Assembly (NCBI GenBank): GCA_035540495.1
Contig: DATLGL010000022.1
Location: 1-56,709, forward strand
Direction of reading: 5' to 3'
Length of the DNA: 56,709 nucleotides
From: DASVEG01 sp035540495
GTDB lineage: Bacteria > Actinomycetota > Acidimicrobiia > Acidimicrobiales > CADCTF01
The number at the start of each line of letters is the position of its first letter. Within the stretch, counting starts at the first letter, position 1. The position numbers and the translations under genes were made by a program. The notes under the pieces were generated by a model that worked only from the letters and a program-made list of their open reading frames with translations, did no database searches and was not told the DNA's origin. Shown piece by piece: positions 25,156 through 33,445 of this stretch.

Positions 25156-26181
25156 CTACCCGCCGGACACGTCCTCCGGGCGCTCCTTGCCGGCGGAGAT
25201 GAACGGCATCATCGCCCGGAGCTCCTGGCCCACCTTCTCGATCGGGTGGTTGCGGCCGGCCTCGCGAAGCTCGTTGAAGCGGGCGCGGCCCGACTCGCTC
25301 TCGGCGATCCACTCGTCCGCGAAGGCACCCGAGCGGATCTCGTCGAGGATCTTCTTCATCTCGGCGCGGACGCCGTCGTTGATGATGCGGGGGCCACGCG
25401 AGACGTCGCCGTACTCCGCGGTGTCGGAGATCGAGTACCGCATGCCCGCGATGCCACCCTCGTACATGAGGTCGACGATGAGCTTCAGCTCGTGGAGGCA
25501 CTCGAAGTACGCCGACTCCGGCTGGTAGCCGGCGTCGACCAGCGTCTCGAAGCCCGCCTGCACGAGCGCGGTGAGGCCGCCGCAGAGGACGACCTGCTCA
25601 CCGAACAGGTCGGTTTCGGTCTCCTCCTCGAACGTGGTCTCGAGCACGCCGGCGCGAGTGCCGCCGTTCGCCCAGGCGTACGACAGCGCGAGGTCGCGGG
25701 CCTTGCCGCTCGCGTCCTGCGCCACCGCGATCAGCGACGGGACGCCGCCGCCCTCGGTGTAGGTGCGGCGCACCAGGTGTCCCGGTCCCTTCGGCGCCAC
25801 CATCGCCACGTCGACACCGTCGGGCGGCGTGATGCGCCCGAAGCGGATGTTGAAGCCGTGGGCGAAGAACAGGGCGTCGCCGGACGACAGGTGCGGCTTC
25901 ACGTCCTCCTCGTAGATCCGGGCCTGCTCGGTGTCGGGCAGGAGGATCATGATGAGGTCGGCTTCGGCCGCCGCGTCGGCCATCGACAGCACGCGAAGGC
26001 CCGCGGCCTCCGCCTTGGCCTTCGACGAGGAGCCCTCACGGAGGCCCACCCGGACGTCGACGCCGGAGTCGCGCAGGTTCAGCGCGTGGGCGTGGCCCTG
26101 CGAGCCGTAGCCGAGGATCGCGACCTTGCGGCCGCTGATGAGCGACGGGTCGGCGTCGTTGTCGTAGAACACATTGGCCAT
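25156..26181 (-). CDS. ilvC: Ketol-acid reductoisomerase (class I)
   Basis: 341 residues. It converts acetolactate or acetohydroxybutyrate to the dihydroxy acid with NADPH and Mg2+. Seen: nucleotide-binding AILGYGSQGHAHALNL with Arg/Ser residues after it (LREGSSSK), HGFNIRFG, MVAPKGPGHLVRR, the metal ligands in TDLFGEQVVLCGGL, and ESAYFECLHELKLIVDL. It is third in ilvB-ilvN-ilvC, 3 nt after ilvN. Confidence 0.97.
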   Translation of the reverse strand: MANVFYDNDADPSLISGRKVAILGYGSQGHAHALNLRDSGVDVRVGLREGSSSKAKAEAAGLRVLSMADAAAEADLIMILLPDTEQARIYEEDVKPHLSSGDALFFAHGFNIRFGRITPPDGVDVAMVAPKGPGHLVRRTYTEGGGVPSLIAVAQDASGKARDLALSYAWANGGTRAGVLETTFEEETETDLFGEQVVLCGGLTALVQAGFETLVDAGYQPESAYFECLHELKLIVDLMYEGGIAGMRYSISDTAEYGDVSRGPRIINDGVRAEMKKILDEIRSGAFADEWIAESESGRARFNELREAGRNHPIEKVGQELRAMMPFISAGKERPEDVSGG

Positions 26182-26184
26182 TGC

Positions 26185-26727
26185 CTAGGCACTCTTTCCC
26201 TTGAGACTGCGGAGGCGAGGCGCCGTCCGCTCCAGCTTGGGCAGCGCGATCCGTCCGGTGCGCTGCAGTTCGACGATGGTGTACGGCCGGAGGAGCTCCT
26301 CCAGGTCGTCCAGCTTGGCAGGACGGCCGGAGAGCTCGATCGTGAGGGCGTCGTGACCGACGTCGATGATCTGCCCGCCGAACACCTGCACGAGCTCGAT
26401 GACCTCGCCCCGCTGACCGGCTTCGGCCTTGACGGTCGCCATGAGCATCTCCCGCTCGACCGACTCGTCGGGGTGGAGCTCGCTGATCTTGACGACGTTG
26501 ATGAGCTTGAACAGCTGCTTCGTGATCTGCTCGAGCGGGGCCGACTCGACGTCGACGACGATCGTGATGCGGGAGAAGCGCTCGTCGTCTGTCGGCGCGA
26601 CCGCCAGCGAGAAGATGTTGTAGCCGCGCCGAGCGAACAGGCTGGCGACCCGCGAGAGCACGCCCGCCTTGTTCTCGACCAGGACCGACAGCGTGTGGTG
26701 CTTGACACCACTGGTGAGCTCGGCCAT
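26185..26727 (-). CDS. ilvN: Acetolactate synthase regulatory subunit
   Basis: 180 residues. An N-terminal ACT domain (~8-80: TLSVLVENKAGVLSRVASLFARRGYN, ITIVVDV) binds valine in the family and transmits feedback inhibition to IlvB. A C-terminal domain follows (~85-165, REMLMATVKAE, VFGGQIIDVG). Start ATG 26727 lies 2 nt after the ilvB stop. Confidence 0.96.
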   Translation of the reverse strand: MAELTSGVKHHTLSVLVENKAGVLSRVASLFARRGYNIFSLAVAPTDDERFSRITIVVDVESAPLEQITKQLFKLINVVKISELHPDESVEREMLMATVKAEAGQRGEVIELVQVFGGQIIDVGHDALTIELSGRPAKLDDLEELLRPYTIVELQRTGRIALPKLERTAPRLRSLKGKSA

Positions 26728-26729
26728 CG

Positions 26730-28484
26730 CTACTGGACCGGCGCCTGGGCGGGATCGGTGATGACCTGGTCGTTGGTCGCGCCCGCCGGAACCATCGGGA
26801 ACACCTTCTCCGTGGAGTCGGTGCGGAAGTCGATGACGACCGGGCGGTCGTCGATCGCGTTCGCCTTCTCGATCGTGGCCTCGACGTCGTCGGCCGAGTC
26901 GACGCGGAAGCCGACGCAGCCCATCGCCTCTGCCCACTTCACGTAATCGGGCAGATCGGGCGAGAGGTACACCTCGGAGTAGCGCTCCTCGTAGAACATC
27001 TCCTGCCACTGGCGGACCATGCCGAGGTACGCGTTGTTGAGGATCGCGATCTTCACCGGGATGCGCTCCGCCGTCGCGGTGACGAGCTCCTGCGCGGTCA
27101 TCTGGAAGCAGCCGTCTCCGTCGACCGCCCACACCATCCGGTCGGGCCGGCCGACCTTCGCCCCGATGGCGGCGGGGACTGCGTAGCCCATCGTGCCGAG
27201 GCCGCCGGAGTTCACCCAGGTGTACGGGTGCTCGAACTTCCAGTGCTGGCTCGAGAACATCTGGTGCTGGCCGACACCGCTGGCGAGGATGCAGTCGTCG
27301 GGCGCCTGCTCACGCAGCTTCTCGATGACGTACTGCGGCTTGAGCGGCCCGCCCTCCTTCTGGTCGTAGAAGAGCGGGTGCTTCTCCTGCCACTCGCGGA
27401 TCTGCGCGGCCCACGGCTGCTGGTCGGGACGCTCGACCTCGCCGCTGTCGAGCAGCTGCTTGACCGCCTTGACGATCTCCTCGATCACGAGCCGGCAGTC
27501 ACCGACGATCGGCACGTCGGCCTTGCGGACCTTGCCGAGCTCGGCCGGGTCGATGTCGACGTGGATGACCTTCGCCTCGGGCGCGAAGCCGTCGAGCTTG
27601 CCGGTGACGCGGTCGTCGAAACGGCTGCCGAGGGCGATGAGCAGGTCGCTCTTCTGCATCGACGTGATCGCGGTGTAGGTGCCGTGCATGCCAGGCATGC
27701 CGAGGCAGAGCGGGTGGCTGTCGGGGAACGCGCCCCGTGCCATCAGCGTCGTGACGACGTGGATGCCGGTGAGCTCGGCCAGCTCCTTGAGCGCCTCGGC
27801 CGCGCGCGCCTTGAGGATGCCGCCGCCCGCGTAGATGATCGGCTTGCGGCTCTGGAGGATCATCCGCGCCGCTTCCTTGATCATGCGCGGGTGCCCCTTG
27901 GTGTTCGGGCGGTAGCCGGGGAGCCCGGCGTCGATGTCCTCGTCGGTCGGCCAGTACCACTCCATCGCGGAGCGGGGGTTCTTCGGGTCGACGATGTCCT
28001 TCGGGACGTCGATGAGCACCGGACCGGGGCGACCCGTCGTGGCGATGTGGAACGCCTCCTTCACGATGCGCGGGATGTCGCGCGCATCGGTGACGAGGTA
28101 GTTGTGCTTGGTCACCGACAGCGTGATGCCGGTGGTGTCGCACTCCTGGAACGCGTCGGTGCCGATCGCGGCGAGCGGAACCTGGCCGGTGATGCACACC
28201 ATCGGAACGCTGTCCACGTAGGCGTCGCACAGCGGTGTCACGACGTTCGTCGCGGCCGGGCCGCTCGTCACCATGGCGACACCGGGCCGCCCGGTCGCGT
28301 GGGCGTAGCCGCTCGCCATGTGGCCCGCGCCCTGCTCATGGCGCACGAGGATGTGGCGGATCGGCGAGTCGATGATCGGGTCGTACACGGGGAGGATCGC
28401 TCCGCCGGGCAGCCCGAACATGACTTCGACGCCCATCATCTCGAGGCTCTTGATGAGGGCCTGGCCCCCGCTCATGTTCGTCAT
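26730..28484 (-). CDS. ilvB: Acetolactate synthase catalytic subunit
   Basis: 584 residues, ThDP- and FAD-dependent. It joins pyruvate with pyruvate or 2-ketobutyrate, the first common step of valine, leucine and isoleucine synthesis. Seen: VEVMFGLPGGAILPVYD with RHEQGAGHMASGYA (catalytic Glu), TSGPAATN, the FAD-domain LGMPGMHGT, and the ThDP motif DGDGCFQMTAQELVTA...ILNN. The reading frame extends back to 28550 through the terminator hairpin; I place the start at ATG 28484 (MTNMSGGQALIKSL), which fits the family and leaves the attenuator untranslated. Confidence 0.97.
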   Translation of the reverse strand: MTNMSGGQALIKSLEMMGVEVMFGLPGGAILPVYDPIIDSPIRHILVRHEQGAGHMASGYAHATGRPGVAMVTSGPAATNVVTPLCDAYVDSVPMVCITGQVPLAAIGTDAFQECDTTGITLSVTKHNYLVTDARDIPRIVKEAFHIATTGRPGPVLIDVPKDIVDPKNPRSAMEWYWPTDEDIDAGLPGYRPNTKGHPRMIKEAARMILQSRKPIIYAGGGILKARAAEALKELAELTGIHVVTTLMARGAFPDSHPLCLGMPGMHGTYTAITSMQKSDLLIALGSRFDDRVTGKLDGFAPEAKVIHVDIDPAELGKVRKADVPIVGDCRLVIEEIVKAVKQLLDSGEVERPDQQPWAAQIREWQEKHPLFYDQKEGGPLKPQYVIEKLREQAPDDCILASGVGQHQMFSSQHWKFEHPYTWVNSGGLGTMGYAVPAAIGAKVGRPDRMVWAVDGDGCFQMTAQELVTATAERIPVKIAILNNAYLGMVRQWQEMFYEERYSEVYLSPDLPDYVKWAEAMGCVGFRVDSADDVEATIEKANAIDDRPVVIDFRTDSTEKVFPMVPAGATNDQVITDPAQAPVQ

Positions 28485-28511
28485 CAGGTGTGCTCCAAGA
28501 GGGTTTCCGGC

Positions 28512-28572
28512 AAAAAGAAAACGACCCCCCGAAGGAGGTCGTCTGCGCACGCGCGTGGTCCCGGCGTGCGCT
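28512..28572 (-). terminator. ilvB attenuator
   Basis: Read on the minus strand: a stem GCGCACGC...GCGTGCGC (28545-28572), then a terminator with ACGACCTCC paired to GGGGGTCGT across a TTCG loop (28521-28542), followed by TTTTCTTTTT (28511-28520). It lies right behind a leader ORF rich in branched-chain codons. This is the classical transcription-attenuation layout known for actinobacterial ilvB. Confidence 0.88.
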
Positions 28573-28616
28573 CAGGTGATTACTACGAGGATCTCGAGCG
28601 AGACGTGCCGGGACAT
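28572..28616 (-). CDS. ilvB leader peptide
   Basis: 14-residue ORF MSRHVSLEILVVIT, with Val, Leu, Ile, Leu, Val, Val and Ile codons, just before the attenuator stems. An in-frame ATG at 28637 would extend it by seven residues. The predicted -10 box lies between the two ATGs, so the shorter form is likelier. Confidence 0.82.
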   Translation of the reverse strand: MSRHVSLEILVVIT

Positions 28617-28625
28617 GCGAGGAGC

Positions 28626-28656
28626 AGCGTACCTCATGCCAGGAGATGTTTGGCAA
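28626..28656 (-). promoter_or_regulatory. Predicted ilvB promoter
   Basis: TTGCCA (28651-28656) and TACGCT (28626-28631) are 19 bp apart on the minus strand. They sit inside the 3' end of the hydrolase gene and start the transcript a few bases before the leader peptide. Confidence 0.5.
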
Positions 28657-29344
28657 GGAACGCCTGGGTGAGCTCGAACTCGTCGACCGGCACCGCCGAG
28701 TGGGTGCCGAGGTTGAGGTGGAGGCGCTTGTCGGCGGTGCCGAGGGCGTCGAACAACGCGAGGCCGGCGTCGAAGGCGAACAGTTCGTCGTCGCGCTGGA
28801 GGACGAACAGCACGGGGAGATCGGGTCGCAGCGCCTTGGCGTCGGCCTCGTGGCGGTCCTTCGTCGGCCCGGTGAGACCCATGAGACCGAGCACCGCGGC
28901 CGACAACTCGTCCTGCATCGCCCGCACGAACGGCAGTCCGAAGATCGTCCCCATCGAGAACCCCCAGTAGCCGACCGGCACCGACGATCCGACCCGCTCG
29001 TCGGCCTGGATGGCCCGGAGGACGCAGCGCCAGTCGCTGACGGTCGCGTCGATCACGGGCTCGCTCCACCACATCCCGTCGGCTCTGACCCGGTCGCCGT
29101 GCTCTGGTCCGTCGATGCTCGCGGCGGCGATGCCGTGGTGACGAACGAGGCGACGGGCGAGGCTGAGGATGTACGGCGTGCGCTTCTCGAGCCCGTAGCC
29201 GTGGCCGATGAGCACCACGCCCTTCGCCTGCCCCTCGGCGGGCGTCCACAAGATGCCGGGGACGTGATGGTCGCTGTGGTCGACGTCGAGGTCGAACCGC
29301 TGCTCGGTGACGCCGCGCTCGCTGATCGTGTCGAGGATCCGCAC
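28634..29344 (-). CDS. Alpha/beta hydrolase
   Basis: 236 residues. Oxyanion-side VLIGHGYGLEKR (~40-51), nucleophile elbow YWGFSMGTIFG (Ser), acid in LQRDDELFA and His in GTHSAVPVDEF near the C-terminus. It resembles dienelactone-hydrolase-like or small esterase proteins; substrate unknown. GTG 29344 (VRILDTISE) is chosen because the upstream in-frame extension is antisense to the divergent PLDc_N gene. Confidence 0.8.
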   Translation of the reverse strand: MRILDTISERGVTEQRFDLDVDHSDHHVPGILWTPAEGQAKGVVLIGHGYGLEKRTPYILSLARRLVRHHGIAAASIDGPEHGDRVRADGMWWSEPVIDATVSDWRCVLRAIQADERVGSSVPVGYWGFSMGTIFGLPFVRAMQDELSAAVLGLMGLTGPTKDRHEADAKALRPDLPVLFVLQRDDELFAFDAGLALFDALGTADKRLHLNLGTHSAVPVDEFELTQAFLAKHLLA

Positions 29345-29368
29345 GGGCGCCAACGGTACGCTTCGTGC
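29345..29368. promoter_or_regulatory. Bidirectional leaderless promoter
   Basis: Only 24 bp separate two divergent GTG starts. TACGCT (29357-29362, plus strand) lies 6 nt before GTG 29369. TACCGT (minus strand, 29354-29359) lies 9 nt before GTG 29344. The two -10 boxes share their central bases, ACGGTACGCT. Confidence 0.5.
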
Positions 29369-29764
29369 GTGCTCGCGCGCGGCGGACTGCTCGGACTCGT
29401 CTTCCTCGCCTTCTGGTTGTGGGCGCTCGTCGACGTGATCCGGACGCCGGACGGCACCCAGCGCAACCTGCCGAAGGTGGCGTGGGTGTTCATCGTGTTC
29501 CTGTTCTCGTTCCTCGGCGCGCTCGCCTGGGTCACGCTCGGACGTCCGCACGCCGCCACGGCCGAGGCCGGCTTCGGCACGGGCACGCCGCGGCCGCCGC
29601 GCCCTCGCCGCCAGCGTCGGCTCTCGGACAACCGAGACGACGTGCACCACCTGTCGGAGCGAGAGCGGTACGAGCTGGAGCGTCGCGAGTACTACAAGCG
29701 GATGGACGAGGAGCTCGACCGCAGGCTCGAGGAGAAGCGATCAAGGGATCAGGAGCCCGATTGA
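29369..29764 (+). CDS. PLDc_N-domain membrane protein
   Basis: 131 residues. An N-terminal hydrophobic hairpin (~4-22 and ~38-57) has the phospholipase-D nuclease N-terminal pattern: LAFWLWALVDVIRT at first, then LPKVAWVFIVFLFSFLGALAWVTLGR. A basic/Pro-rich linker and a charged helical tail (SERERYELERREYYKRMDEELDRRLEE) follow. It has no catalytic domain. Such stand-alone proteins are common in actinobacteria; function unknown. Confidence 0.75.
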   Translation: MLARGGLLGLVFLAFWLWALVDVIRTPDGTQRNLPKVAWVFIVFLFSFLGALAWVTLGRPHAATAEAGFGTGTPRPPRPRRQRRLSDNRDDVHHLSERERYELERREYYKRMDEELDRRLEEKRSRDQEPD

Positions 29765-29812
29765 CGGCGTAGGCCTGCCGGCCGGAGCGCAGCGGAGGCT
29801 GGGCTCCAGAGA

Positions 29813-31507
29813 TCACGCCTCGGTGATGGCGCCGCGTTCGGCGCCGCTGGCGAGCTTGGCGTACTTGGCCAACACGCCCGACGTGTAGCGCGGCTCGGGC
29901 AGCTTCCAGTTCTGCTTGCGCTGCTCGATCGTGGCGTCGTCGACCTGCAGATCGAGGCGGAGGTTCGTGACGTCGACGACGATCTTGTCGCCGTCTTCGA
30001 CGAACGCGATCGGTCCGCCGTCGACGGCTTCGGGCGCGATGTGGCCGATGCAGAAGCCGGACGAGCCGCCGGAGAAGCGCCCGTCGGTCAGCAGGCACAC
30101 GTCGGCACCGTGGCCGGTGCCCTTCAACGCTCCCGTGACCGCGAGCATCTCACGCATGCCCGGCCCGCCCTTCGGGCCTTCGTAGCGGATGACGATGGCG
30201 TCGCCCGGCTGCACCCGCCCATCGAGGATGTAGTCCATCGCGCCCTGCTCGCCGTCGAAGACACGCGCCGTGCCCTCGAACTGGGTGACGTCGGTGCCTG
30301 CGACCTTGATGACGGCGCCTTTCGGCGCGAGCGAGCCGGTGAGGACGACGATGCCGCCGACCGCGTGGATCGGCTCGTCGAGCTTGCGCACGACGCGGCC
30401 GTCCGCGGCCGGTGGAGCGAGGTCGCGCAGGTTCTCCTCGACGGTCTTCCCGGTGACGGTGAGGCAGTCGCCGTGCAGCAGGCCGGCGTCGAGCAGCTCC
30501 CTCATGACGACGGGCACGCCGCCGATGGCGTCGAGGTCGCTCATGTGGAAGCGACCACCGGGCTTCATGTCGCCGATGTGGGGCACCCGCCGCGCGACCT
30601 TGTTGAAGTCGTCGAGCTCGAGCTCGACCCGCGCCTCCGTCGCGATCGCGAGGAGGTGGAGGACGGCGTTCGTCGATCCGCCGAGAGCCATCACGATGGC
30701 GATGGCGTTCTCGAACGCCTCCTTCGTCATGATCTGCCGGGGCCGGATGCCCTTCTCGAGCAGGTTCATGACCGCGCGCCCGGTGTCGAATGCGAACTGG
30801 TCGCGACGGTTGTCGGGGGCGGGTGCCGACGACGATCCGGGCAGGGCCATCCCGATCGCCTCCGCGACCGATGCCATCGTGTTCGCGGTGAACATGCCAG
30901 CGCACGACCCTTCGGTCGGGCATGCGTGGCGCTCGATGAGCGACAGCTCCTCCGCGGTGAGCGCGCCGCTCGCGTGGCTGCCCACAGCCTCGAAGACGCT
31001 GACGATGTCGAGCGCACGATCCTGCGGATCGTTCGGGATGCGACCCGGGAGGATCGTGCCGCCGTAGAGGAACACCGACGGCAGGTCGAGGCGAGCGGCG
31101 GCCATGAGCATCCCCGGCAACGACTTGTCGCACCCGGCGAAGGTGACCATGGCGTCGAAGCGCTCGGCGTGCATCACCGTCTCGACCGAGTCGGCGATCA
31201 CCTCGCGCGACACGAGCGACGCTCGCATGCCTTCGTGGCCCATCGAGATGCCGTCACTGATCGCGATCGTGACGAACTCGATCGGGAAGCCACCGGCCTC
31301 GCGCACGCCTTCCTTGGCCTTCTTCGCCAGGCGGTCGAGCGGGAGGTTGCACGGCGTGACCTCGTTCCACGACGAGGCCACGCCGACCTGGGGCTTGTCG
31401 AAGTCGTCGTCGGTCATCCCGATCGCGCGCAACATGGCGCGAGCCGGTGCCCGCTCGAAGCCTTCGGTGACGTCGGTGCTGCGGGGCCGCCTGGGGTCGT
31501 TGCTCAC
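29813..31507 (-). CDS. ilvD: Dihydroxy-acid dehydratase
   Basis: 564 residues. It dehydrates the dihydroxy acids to the 2-keto acids, using an Fe-S cluster and Mg2+. Seen: SWNEVTPCN, DGISMGHEGM, FAGCDKSLPGML, CPTEGSCAGMFTANTM, DGRFSGGSSGFCIGHIAPEA. The three cluster-type cysteines are present. GTG 31507 (VSNDPRRPRSTDV) is preferred to the in-frame ATG 31537. It lies 45 nt behind the frameshifted subtilase. Confidence 0.96.
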   Translation of the reverse strand: MSNDPRRPRSTDVTEGFERAPARAMLRAIGMTDDDFDKPQVGVASSWNEVTPCNLPLDRLAKKAKEGVREAGGFPIEFVTIAISDGISMGHEGMRASLVSREVIADSVETVMHAERFDAMVTFAGCDKSLPGMLMAAARLDLPSVFLYGGTILPGRIPNDPQDRALDIVSVFEAVGSHASGALTAEELSLIERHACPTEGSCAGMFTANTMASVAEAIGMALPGSSSAPAPDNRRDQFAFDTGRAVMNLLEKGIRPRQIMTKEAFENAIAIVMALGGSTNAVLHLLAIATEARVELELDDFNKVARRVPHIGDMKPGGRFHMSDLDAIGGVPVVMRELLDAGLLHGDCLTVTGKTVEENLRDLAPPAADGRVVRKLDEPIHAVGGIVVLTGSLAPKGAVIKVAGTDVTQFEGTARVFDGEQGAMDYILDGRVQPGDAIVIRYEGPKGGPGMREMLAVTGALKGTGHGADVCLLTDGRFSGGSSGFCIGHIAPEAVDGGPIAFVEDGDKIVVDVTNLRLDLQVDDATIEQRKQNWKLPEPRYTSGVLAKYAKLASGAERGAITEA

Positions 31508-31552
31508 GACGCAGAGGTTAGGGCTGCCCCGCCGCATCGACGGCCGCCGGAT

Positions 31553-33323
31553 CTACGGCAGCGCACCGTCGCAGTCGATCCGCCCGATGTCGCCGGGATC
31601 GCGGCTGCCTTCGCACGGCGTGGGGTCAGGACGCCGAGGCAACGTCGGCTCGCCCGCTGGTTTCGCCGGTGGACGCATCGCGCTGCGACAAGACGCTGCG
31701 AGCGATGTTCGCGACGGATGCCGCGGATCTTCTGGCGGCAGCGCCGTGACGCCGCGCTTGAACCGGCCCTTGTCCCAGTCACCCCACAGCTGCTGGCGGC
31801 AGTACGAGTCGACCACGAACCACGCGTCCTTGTCGTGCTGGTTCGCCTGCGCAGCGACGGCCACGACCCCCTTCAACGGACCCATCAGCCTCTGCTCGAG
31901 CTCGCCGCGCTCCCACGTCGAGATGTCGAGGTACGCGTCGAGCTCCGGGGAAGCCTCGGTCGGACCGTTGGCGCCGGCGCAGTCGAGACCGCTCCCCTTC
32001 GCGGGACGTTGCACGTCGTCGCCGTGTCTCATGGGGATGCACCGACCCAGGTACGTTCCGTGGCCTTCCGTCGCCCAACGTTGCTCGTCCGACGCCCATC
32101 TCACCGGTGCGGAACCCGAGAGGTACCCGGTCGCCCGCGGCGTCGCGCCGTCCAGGTAGTGGTTCCGGAGCTCGGTGGCTGTGAGCCTTCCGTCGCCGAG
32201 GGCGCATGCGGGATCGGCGTCGCCGCATCGGTACCGCCCGCCCTTCGCGATGACGTCGCTGTCCTGTACGCGACTCGGGCCCGGGAGCAGCCGGCGCGAC
32301 TCGTACAGCGCCTTCGCGTAGATCCCTGAGGCGGTCGCAGCCGCGCGCGACGTCGCCGAGAAACACGCCCCGCCCGTCGACCGTCGTCGTCGGGCTGACC
32401 ACGTCGACGTACTGCGGCGCGCCGGTCTTCATCGTGTTCCGATCGTTGGCCACGTCGATGCCGCTGACGGTGATGTTCCAGTCGGGTCCCTGCGCCGATG
32501 ACGTGTAGCTCGTCGTCGCCACTGCGCCCTGCGAGTCGTGGCCGTTCCCGGCCGACACGAACCACGTCTGCCCGCGCTCCGCCGCCACCTTCGAAGCGTG
32601 CAGCGTCTCGTCGCCGCCGTTGTAGATGCGGTCCCGGGTGAACGGTGTGGCGCTGAGGCTCCACGACGTCTCGATCACGTCGATCCACGGCTGGCTCATC
32701 GCCCACTGCAGCGCCTGTTCTGCAGCTCTGGGATCGTGTCCCTCCGGCAGCAACTCGATCGATGACACATCGACCTCGATGAACACCACCAGGCATTCCG
32801 GGCACGCGCCATGGAGGTTGCCGACCGCGTTGCTCGTCGTGCCGACGCCGTGGGCGTCCCAGTGGGTCGTGTTCGCGGTGACCTCGTCGGTGAGCTTGCG
32901 GTCACCGTCGAGGCCGTCGCTCCCGAACGTCAGCGCGCCGATCACCTTGCTGTTCGGGATCCAGTAGTAGTTGGCGGCCGACGCTGTCGCGCTCCGTCGC
33001 ACGTCTGCCCACACGTGCCTGTCGGCGCGCCACAGGTCGACCCGCTTCGCACCCGGCGTCTCCGCGCGCTCGAGGTCGATGGGGAGCTCGTGGATCGCCC
33101 ACGTGCGCTCCTTCGCGGTTGGGAACCCAGGAAGCCAGCGGTCCGGCGGCTCGTCGAGCGGCAGGTCGTCGTGCGGGGTGTGATCCTGGTGCTGAGGCAT
33201 CTTCGACCCGAGCAGATCCCAGTGGTACGCGCTGAACGGCTGGTAGTCCAAGATCGCGACGACAGTTGCATCGCCGATCTCGGAGTTGGAACTGCCTTCG
33301 GATGAACCGCCGACGTCTCCCAC
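31553..33323 (-). pseudogene. Frameshifted subtilisin-like protease
   Basis: From GTG 33323 the frame encodes an S8-like domain: Asp in VVAILDYQPF, His in THWDAHGVGTTSNAVGN, a SAGNGHDSQG oxyanion segment. At 32361-32363 (AAA on the plus strand) the frame breaks. Reading on with one base fewer gives FSATSRAAATASGIYAKAL, the catalytic Ser region, then ~260 further residues to a stop at 31553, rich in Cys/Trp/Tyr (RYRCGDADPACALGDG, FVVDSYCRQQLWGDWDKG). So a single extra base splits an otherwise complete ~590-residue gene. No signal peptide is found in frame upstream (a TGA precedes), which may mean a second lesion. A sequencing error or programmed slippage are alternatives. Confidence 0.7.
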
Positions 33324-33445
33324 CTGCGCCTCGTCCGCCCAGCGTGATGATCCGCCCGCGCACGGGCCCCAGCTCTCGTGTGCATCCCAGCAGCGTCACC
33401 CGGATCGGGCCGCGGATCATCTGCCGGAGGATGTACAGAAGCCGG

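Noticed and set aside
30041..32329. 762-residue plus-strand frame
   Set aside because: Shadow of ilvD and of the frameshifted subtilase.
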